From Flavobacteriales bacterium (GTDB lineage Bacteria > Bacteroidota > Bacteroidia > Flavobacteriales_E > Vicingaceae), in assembly GCA_002402165.1 (NCBI GenBank), contig NVVI01000005.1, forward strand, positions 17,573 to 25,486: a stretch of 7,914 bases of DNA, written 5' to 3'. The position numbers and the translations under genes were made by a program. The stretch's first letter is position 1. Every line of letters begins with the position of its first letter. Shown here one piece after another: positions 1 to 3,816 of this stretch. The notes beneath the pieces are model-generated. The model was not told where the DNA came from and did no database searches. It was given only the letters and a program-made list of their open reading frames with translations.

Positions 1-205
1 TTATATTTTATTATATGATTATATCAAAATATAAAACTGTATAAATGAAATAGTAAATTATCAAATCATACAATACATTAAAAATAGATACATTCATTTT
101 AACTTTATCAGAAGAAGCACAAAGTTTTTCAAGAGAAGCTTTTCGCTCTAATTTTTATATACTGAAAAAGACTCTTTTAAATTAATGGGATTAAGGGTTG
201 TTAAA
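1..205. other. AT-rich left flank, no convincing gene
   Basis: This is host DNA to the left of the insertion sequence. No ORF with a start codon and coding character is visible. A plus-strand frame is open from 57 to a TAA at 183-185 (42 sense codons, no ATG); its latter part reads plausibly as protein (LSEEAQSFSREAF), so it could be the tail of a decayed gene, but this is weak. The TAA read on the minus strand at 201-203 appears to be the original stop codon of the histidine kinase whose gene now ends at 2223, before the IS separated them. Confidence 0.5.
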
Positions 206-213
206 TAATTTTA
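206..213. repeat. 8-bp target site duplication, left copy
   Basis: The sequence taatttta directly abuts the left inverted repeat and is identical to 2228-2235 beyond the right inverted repeat. Eight bases is the target duplication length known for the IS1595 family. The bases just outside the two copies (205 and 2236) do not extend the repeat. Confidence 0.93.
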
Positions 214-236
214 GGTAACTATATACTTGTTTACAC
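214..236 (+). repeat. Left terminal inverted repeat of the IS
   Basis: It begins ggtaactatatac and continues to ttacac. Compared with the reverse complement of 2205-2227, 20 of 23 positions match: the first 13 are identical, positions 14-16 differ, and positions 17-23 match again. This split pattern (cleavage-proximal block plus inner block) is common for transposase-bound ends. Confidence 0.92.
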
Positions 237-249
237 TAATTTAATTAAA

Positions 250-272
250 AAAAAGAGGTTATACCTCTTTTT
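250..272 (-). terminator. Intrinsic terminator at the end of the IS operon
   Basis: On the minus strand a perfect 10-bp stem (aaaaagaggt with acctcttttt, 3-base loop) is followed by further T residues and an AT-rich run. The stem contains the stop codon and last codons of the P63C gene, so terminator and coding end share sequence. It lies 14 bases inside the IS left boundary and would stop both the IS operon and any transcription entering from the kinase gene. The A/T-rich arms mean it might also work on the opposite strand. Confidence 0.8.
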
Positions 273-1233
273 CTTTTGGATTAAACTCTAATCCTTGTTT
301 TAATTTCTTATTAAAGTTAGATAATTGTGGTAGTTCCTTTTTTGGCTCATCTAGCCTTTCTAAATCTAAAAAAGGTATTTCTTTTTGTCCATATTTTTCA
401 TTCATCAATTTATCAAAATCCTTTTTATCCTTAGATACTGATGCTAACGCCTCCACAGTATATAAGACCTTTTTAAGTGCCTCTCTCCCTTTATCTTCCG
501 TTAATGACTGATGTAATCTATATTTAAAATTCCCTTTTGCTGTTCTTGGTGTATTTGATTTCAATTTCTCTAAAACAAATATTCCTTTCGGTAAATTTTT
601 ATAAACATACTTATTGGTTAAGTGTCCTACAAATTGTGGTTTCCTTCTAATGTTTTTCGGGGTAAATGGTATATTCCAAAGCCTATATATTTCTCTATAA
701 AATGAGATATGAAATTGTTTTTGGTATTCTAAAATTTCATCAGAAACCAACTCTTTAAATATTACCTGCAATTCTTTTTTCTCTCTATCATATTGATAGC
801 CTGTTGCTTCATCAATTAATGCAATCAATCCAACTTTAGCGAAACTTCTAACAAGTATTTCGCATTGGTCAGCGATTATCTTTTGTCTAGTAGATAGTTT
901 GATTTCTTTTCTTGCCTGTAGAAAAGCATCACAAATATCAATTAGTATTGTTGCTTCATAACCATTAATCTTTTTATTCCCTTTATAGCAAATAATAGGG
1001 TTAAAGTGGCCCATCTCTTTACCACTATAAATAAAGGGTTTTAGGGTTTTTTGGTCTAAATAACGGGTTAAACGTGTCCCAGCCGTATCTTTTCCATCAT
1101 CATCTACCATATTTAACACCCTCTGCATTTCTCTACCTGAAAGAACCCTAGTTCCATCTTCAAGAACATAACAGTCAATTTGCGTATTATTTAACTCTAA
1201 TACACCGTTAAATTTTATTTTATTCTTATCCAT
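259..1233 (-). CDS. P63C-domain protein, IS passenger
   Basis: This encodes a 324-residue soluble protein with no signal peptide or membrane segment. The central-to-C-terminal region, roughly residues 150-285, matches the P63C domain (PF10546): a phage-protein-like block FHISFYREIYRLWNIPF (174-190), then VGHLTNKYVYKNLPKG (202-217), then HQSLTEDKGREALKKVL (241-257). The N-terminal half (LEDGTRVLSGREMQRVL, residues 24-40) resembles the front part of the same family, seen in phage and bacterial antirepressor-like proteins of unknown role. The last 40 residues are Lys/Glu/Pro-rich and probably disordered. The start is the ATG overlapping the transposase stop by 8 bases, which implies translational coupling. 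Being inside the IS boundaries makes it an accessory gene of the element. A role in regulation or transposition is inference only; no catalytic residues are recognised. Confidence 0.85.
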   Translation of the reverse strand: MDKNKIKFNGVLELNNTQIDCYVLEDGTRVLSGREMQRVLNMVDDDGKDTAGTRLTRYLDQKTLKPFIYSGKEMGHFNPIICYKGNKKINGYEATILIDICDAFLQARKEIKLSTRQKIIADQCEILVRSFAKVGLIALIDEATGYQYDREKKELQVIFKELVSDEILEYQKQFHISFYREIYRLWNIPFTPKNIRRKPQFVGHLTNKYVYKNLPKGIFVLEKLKSNTPRTAKGNFKYRLHQSLTEDKGREALKKVLYTVEALASVSKDKKDFDKLMNEKYGQKEIPFLDLERLDEPKKELPQLSNFNKKLKQGLEFNPKEKEV

Positions 1234-2143
1234 TTATCAATTCTTTATAAGTTGTTCTATTTTCTAAATTAGTTAAAAGCAAGTTAAATCTTAATGCTTC
1301 TGAATCTCCTTTAGTGTTATATCTAAATACAAATTCATCAACGTACTTCTGTAAATGCTTGGTAGATGTAGAGTGATAGATTCCAAATATCCCTCTTTTT
1401 AATAAACTCCAAAACCCCTCGATTGTGTTTGTGTGTATTCTACCATCTACATATTGCCCTTGATTATGCTTTACTATTGAATGGTCATAAATTCTTGAAA
1501 CTCCTTTATAACCTAACCATTCATCTGTATATAACTTTGCACTTTCTTTTACGTTTTTAACAATCTCTCTAGTTAATGTTTCAGACTTTACATCATCAAC
1601 AACACGAGCATTTAATTTACCTTGTCGTTCAATCATTCCAACAACAGGCTTTTTATCTTTAGCACTTCTTCCTTGTGAATTTTTATACTTTTTATTGCTG
1701 TGGCGATTTTTATTCTTACCACCAACATAAGTTTCGTCTGCTTCAACTTCATTAGACAACAAGTTGTCATTTTCTAATCCAAAACAATTTCTAATTCTTT
1801 GCAACATAAACCAAGCTGTTTTTTGTGTTACATCAATATCCCTACCTAATTGTAATGAACTTATACCTTTCTTATGTGAAGTAACTAACCAAATAGCTAA
1901 GAACCATTTTTGTAATTTGACTTTAGTGTTATCAAACAATGTATCGGTCTTTACATTGAAGTACTTGCCTGTATTTTTACACTTGTATTTGTTACCTTTA
2001 CAGTTATAAACTTTAGAAGTAGAATCAAATGGAGAAACAACATTGCCATTCCATCTGATAATTTCTAAATGTTCTATACAAGATTGTTCGTTTGGAAACG
2101 CTTTGATTAGGTCTAGGATTGAGTTGAAGTCTTGGTTTAGCAT
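1226..2143 (-). CDS. IS1595-family transposase (DDE, ISXO2-like)
   Basis: This encodes a 305-residue transposase that cuts and joins the element ends. An N-terminal region (about 15-70) corresponds to the family's zinc ribbon, followed by a helix-turn-helix-like stretch with the family signature KKGISSLQLGRDIDVTQKTAWFML split across 91-114. The DDE catalytic core (PF12762) shows D136 in EADETYVGGK, D207 in YTDEWLGYKG and E242 in HTNTIEGFWSLLKRG, and ends in the family-typical YVDEFVFRYN. All three catalytic acids are present and the frame is open, so it should be active. The zinc ribbon is degenerate: where CPxC is usual the protein has SPFD (37-40), and the second pair is C55 with T58. Residues C48 and C55 remain. 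The gene starts 62 bases inside the right inverted repeat and overlaps the downstream P63C gene. Confidence 0.95.
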   Translation of the reverse strand: MLNQDFNSILDLIKAFPNEQSCIEHLEIIRWNGNVVSPFDSTSKVYNCKGNKYKCKNTGKYFNVKTDTLFDNTKVKLQKWFLAIWLVTSHKKGISSLQLGRDIDVTQKTAWFMLQRIRNCFGLENDNLLSNEVEADETYVGGKNKNRHSNKKYKNSQGRSAKDKKPVVGMIERQGKLNARVVDDVKSETLTREIVKNVKESAKLYTDEWLGYKGVSRIYDHSIVKHNQGQYVDGRIHTNTIEGFWSLLKRGIFGIYHSTSTKHLQKYVDEFVFRYNTKGDSEALRFNLLLTNLENRTTYKELING

Positions 2144-2164
2144 ATCTTACATTGTTTTATAGAA

Positions 2165-2172
2165 CAAATATA
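2165..2172 (-). promoter_or_regulatory. Putative transposase promoter -7 box
   Basis: On the minus strand TATATTTG matches the Bacteroidota -7 consensus TAnnTTTG exactly and ends 21 bases before the transposase ATG. No clear -33 TTG is seen at the usual distance, so strength is uncertain. It lies just downstream of the subterminal inverted repeat at 2182-2210, which would fit control by transposase binding. Confidence 0.5.
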
Positions 2173-2181
2173 AGAAGAACA

Positions 2182-2210
2182 TTACACTAAACCTAATTTA
2201 TTTGGTGTAA
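2182..2210. repeat. Subterminal inverted repeat, likely transposase binding or control site
   Basis: ttacactaaa (2182-2191) pairs with tttggtgtaa (2201-2210) at 9 of 10 positions across a 9-base spacer. The right arm overlaps the inner block of the right terminal repeat. The same word ttacactaa occurs at 231-239 in the left end. The repeated word suggests a transposase recognition core; this is inference from pattern only. Confidence 0.55.
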
Positions 2211-2227
2211 AATTGTATATAGTTACC
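2205..2227 (-). repeat. Right terminal inverted repeat of the IS
   Basis: Read on the minus strand it begins ggtaactatatac and ends ttacac, matching 214-236 at 20 of 23 positions. Its outermost bases now form part of the adjoining histidine kinase reading frame: gg of the last sense codon (AGG) and the TAA stop. Confidence 0.92.
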
Positions 2228-3428
2228 TAATTTTATTTATAGCTTGGTCTTGAAATAAGATTGTGAATTTAGCACCCATATCATTTGAACAGACTATACT
2301 TCCGTTTATTTGCTCGGTTAATGCACAAATAATTTCTGTTCCTAAGGATTGTGGGTTATTTAAATCAAAATCTTCGGGCAAACCAACACCATTATCTTTG
2401 ACAACTAATTCCAAATTATCTTTAGTGTTAATAAGAGTAACAGTTAATTCAGGAGATTCAATTCCGTTAAAAGCGTGTTTAATAGCATTCGAAATCATTT
2501 CTGAAATTATTAAACCTAGCGGCACAGCTGTGTCTAAACTCAAAACTACATTATTTGAATCTACCTTACATTTAACGTGAGTATTTAAAGCTTGCTGAGA
2601 ATCCATAAGCTCTTGTAAATATGATTTAATATCCACATGACCGATATTGTCATTTGAATACAGTTTTTGATGAACAAGGGCAATAGCCTCAATTCTTCGT
2701 TTACTATCATTTAGGACTTTAATCACTTCTGTATTTTTAATAGTTCTTGCTTGTAACGACATTAAAGAAGAAATCACTTGAAGATTATTCTTAACTCTAT
2801 GGTGAATTTCCTTTATAAGGATTTTTTGCTGTTGATGTTGGGCAGAAATCTTTGTATTTTGATTTTCTAATTTTGTGTATGCATTAACTAATGCTTCATC
2901 TTTTTTATTAATAGTTTTACTGAAATATAGCATAACAACAAACACTATTATGGCAGTTCCTAATAAATTAAATAAGCTGATATATGACTCCGTTTCATTA
3001 GATATTGTATAAAATGAATCTCCATCATAATATAAGTACCCTAAAATTCCAGTTAATAAAGCTATTGAGCCATTAAATAGTATTATCATCCATATTTTCC
3101 ATGAGGAGTTTAATAAGAAAACAGTAGGTAACAGAAAAAGGAAATAGAAAAACCCACTATTCCATCCTAAAAAATGTGTGTGAATTGACACCTCTACAGC
3201 TACTGTAAAGCTTGCAATTAAAAAGGACAGTTTGGCATTAATTCTATCAATTTTTAATAGAATAAAACAAATTAAAAAAATAGTACCTCCTAAGGTTGGA
3301 CTAAATAAAGCCTCGTTTGCTTCTACAAAAACTAAAATACTAATTATGTATACATTAGTTAATACACCCATAATAAGGGCAGGAATCATGGCATGCTTAT
3401 ACCTGTTATGAATCTGTTTATTATACAT
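2223..3428 (-). CDS. Membrane-bound HisKA_2-type sensor histidine kinase, 3' end altered by IS
   Basis: This encodes a 401-residue kinase. The N-terminal ~170 residues carry about six hydrophobic helices (near 13-35, 45-60, 66-82, 91-107, 111-133 and 151-170) with little extracytoplasmic loop, so it probably senses something in or near the membrane. A short coiled linker (172-203) leads to the HisKA_2 dimerisation/phosphoacceptor block EIHHRVKNNLQVISSLMSL (207-225; H210 aligns with the conserved HRxKN histidine). The HATPase domain follows with N box EMISNAIKHAF (N314), G1 box DNGVGLP (D345) and G2 box SLGTEII (361-367). No receiver domain is attached and no response regulator gene is visible nearby. 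The frame runs into the IS: the last codon AGG is one target base plus two IS bases, and TAA comes from the inverted repeat. The catalytic domain is complete, so activity should survive. The start is the ATG at 3426-3428; no clear ribosome site or promoter was recognised. Confidence 0.93.
   Translation of the reverse strand: MYNKQIHNRYKHAMIPALIMGVLTNVYIISILVFVEANEALFSPTLGGTIFLICFILLKIDRINAKLSFLIASFTVAVEVSIHTHFLGWNSGFFYFLFLLPTVFLLNSSWKIWMIILFNGSIALLTGILGYLYYDGDSFYTISNETESYISLFNLLGTAIIVFVVMLYFSKTINKKDEALVNAYTKLENQNTKISAQHQQQKILIKEIHHRVKNNLQVISSLMSLQARTIKNTEVIKVLNDSKRRIEAIALVHQKLYSNDNIGHVDIKSYLQELMDSQQALNTHVKCKVDSNNVVLSLDTAVPLGLIISEMISNAIKHAFNGIESPELTVTLINTKDNLELVVKDNGVGLPEDFDLNNPQSLGTEIICALTEQINGSIVCSNDMGAKFTILFQDQAINKIR
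2228..2235. repeat. 8-bp target site duplication, right copy
   Basis: taatttta is identical to 206-213 and abuts the right inverted repeat. It lies within the last codons of the histidine kinase. Confidence 0.93.
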
Positions 3429-3440
3429 TTAGTAACATTT

Positions 3441-3459
3441 TATGAAACTCATTTTCATA
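3441..3459. repeat. Short inverted repeat upstream of the kinase start
   Basis: tatgaaa (3441-3447) and tttcata (3453-3459) form a 7-bp stem with a 5-base loop, 13-31 bases before the kinase ATG. It could be an operator or leader hairpin for the kinase, or chance in AT-rich DNA. Confidence 0.35.
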
Positions 3460-3646
3460 ATGATTGATAAAATTAGATTAAACTAATATATAAAATATTA
3501 ATGAGGAAAAGGAGAGGAGAAGCAGATATATTTGGCAAGAATTTTTGATCGAAAAGGAAATCTACAAAATAGCATCATGTTATGCTTTATATCCTTACCA
3601 ACGATTTCTTACTAGATAAAACAAGTGTAACTAAAATTCTAAAAAC

Positions 3647-3672
3647 ACGTATTAACACTAGTGTTAATACGT
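3647..3672. promoter_or_regulatory. Perfect 26-bp palindrome, candidate operator
   Basis: acgtattaacact is followed immediately by its exact reverse complement, with no spacer (centre 3659/3660). Perfection over 26 bases is very unlikely by chance. No T-run follows, so it is not a terminator. It lies just upstream of the TAAATTTG box at 3687, covering the expected -33 zone, which is where a dimeric repressor or activator would bind. The regulator is unknown. Confidence 0.7.
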
Positions 3673-3685
3673 AGATTTATCTACG
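3670..3685. repeat. Second inverted repeat overlapping the 26-bp palindrome
   Basis: cgtagat (3670-3676) and atctacg (3679-3685) form 7-bp arms around TT. It shares three bases with the end of the preceding palindrome and ends one base before the -7 box, so it lies inside the promoter spacer. Simultaneous use as cruciform or RNA stems would be mutually exclusive at the shared bases; as protein sites they could bind adjacent dimers. Confidence 0.5.
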
Positions 3686-3686
3686 G

Positions 3687-3694
3687 TAAATTTG
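3687..3694 (+). promoter_or_regulatory. Putative promoter -7 box for the T9SS operon
   Basis: TAAATTTG fits the Bacteroidota TAnnTTTG consensus exactly. The -33 position is weak: gtgtt near 3661-3665, inside the palindrome, is the nearest candidate. Transcription would start near 3700, giving a leader of about 110 bases before the ATG at 3813. Confidence 0.55.
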
Positions 3695-3733
3695 GGTTAG
3701 TCGAAATAAGTTAATTAATTACTTAAAAAATAA

Positions 3734-3752
3734 GTACCTTTAGTAAAGGTAC
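3734..3752 (+). promoter_or_regulatory. Leader hairpin upstream of the T9SS cargo gene
   Basis: gtaccttt and aaaggtac form a perfect 8-bp stem with loop AGT. It lies in the predicted 5' leader, about 60 bases before the cargo ATG. No T-tract follows directly (acaaaataaa comes next), so it is more likely a leader structure, mRNA stabiliser or operator than a terminator. Confidence 0.5.
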
Positions 3753-3771
3753 AAAATAAAGAGAAAAGACT

Positions 3772-3816
3772 ATGATTATAGGAAGTTTAATTAAATTAAA
3801 GGAATTTTTAATATGA
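3772..3816 (+). CDS. Possible 14-codon leader ORF
   Basis: ATG at 3772, preceded by purine-rich agagaaaag, opens a 14-residue frame (MIIGSLIKLKEFLI) whose TGA at 3814-3816 overlaps the cargo start as ATGA. This is the classic geometry for translational coupling, but a frame this short can arise by chance and the peptide has no recognisable family. Confidence 0.25.
   Translation: MIIGSLIKLKEFLI
3798..3803 (+). promoter_or_regulatory. Ribosome binding site of the T9SS cargo gene
   Basis: AAAGGA lies nine bases before ATG 3813 and supports that start, which is also immediately followed by a signal-peptide-like N-terminus. Confidence 0.6.

Larger units (their letters stand above)
214..2227 (-). 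mobile_element. Complete IS1595-family insertion sequence with P63C passenger gene
   Basis: This is a 2,014-bp element bounded by ggtaactatatac inverted repeats and perfect 8-bp direct repeats. It holds two minus-strand genes, the transposase near the right end and a P63C-domain protein filling the left half, and closes with an intrinsic terminator just inside the left end. Family assignment rests on the DDE transposase and the 8-bp duplication. It is longer than a one-gene member because of the second ORF, and IS1595-family members with accessory genes are known. Both ORFs are intact and the target copies are identical, which suggests a fairly recent insertion. It interrupts the last codons of a histidine kinase gene and lies in the same transcriptional direction, so kinase transcripts could run into the transposase. 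Confidence 0.93.
3429..3812. other. Divergent intergenic region with several inverted repeats
   Basis: This 384-base stretch separates the kinase (minus) from the T9SS operon (plus). It contains a small hairpin next to the kinase start, a perfect 26-bp palindrome, an overlapping inverted repeat, a -7 box and a leader hairpin, all listed separately. The part from about 3500 to 3640 shows nothing recognisable apart from a 15-codon ORF from ATG 3501, judged to be chance. Confidence 0.7.

Noticed and set aside
57..185. Open plus-strand frame of 42 codons in the left flank
   Set aside because: It has no start codon, follows two stops directly and has no recognised family, so it is not listed as a gene; a decayed fragment remains possible.
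1764..2009. 81-codon plus-strand ORF inside the transposase gene
   Set aside because: It is antisense to a well-recognised transposase, lacks family motifs and has no ribosome site; it is a frame shadow.
2263..2580. 105-codon plus-strand ORF opposite the histidine kinase
   Set aside because: It is antisense to the conserved HATPase domain and has no recognisable protein character.
3527..3534. TATATTTG matching the -7 consensus on the plus strand
   Set aside because: There is no TTG at a -33 distance, and it is almost 290 bases before the gene, with a better-placed TAAATTTG downstream.
3501..3548. 15-codon ORF (MRKRRGEADIFGKNF) in the intergenic region
   Set aside because: Very short, with no ribosome site and no similarity recognised; probably chance.
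3647..3685. Palindromes read as a rho-independent terminator
   Set aside because: No T-run follows on either strand, and the position just upstream of a -7 box fits an operator better.
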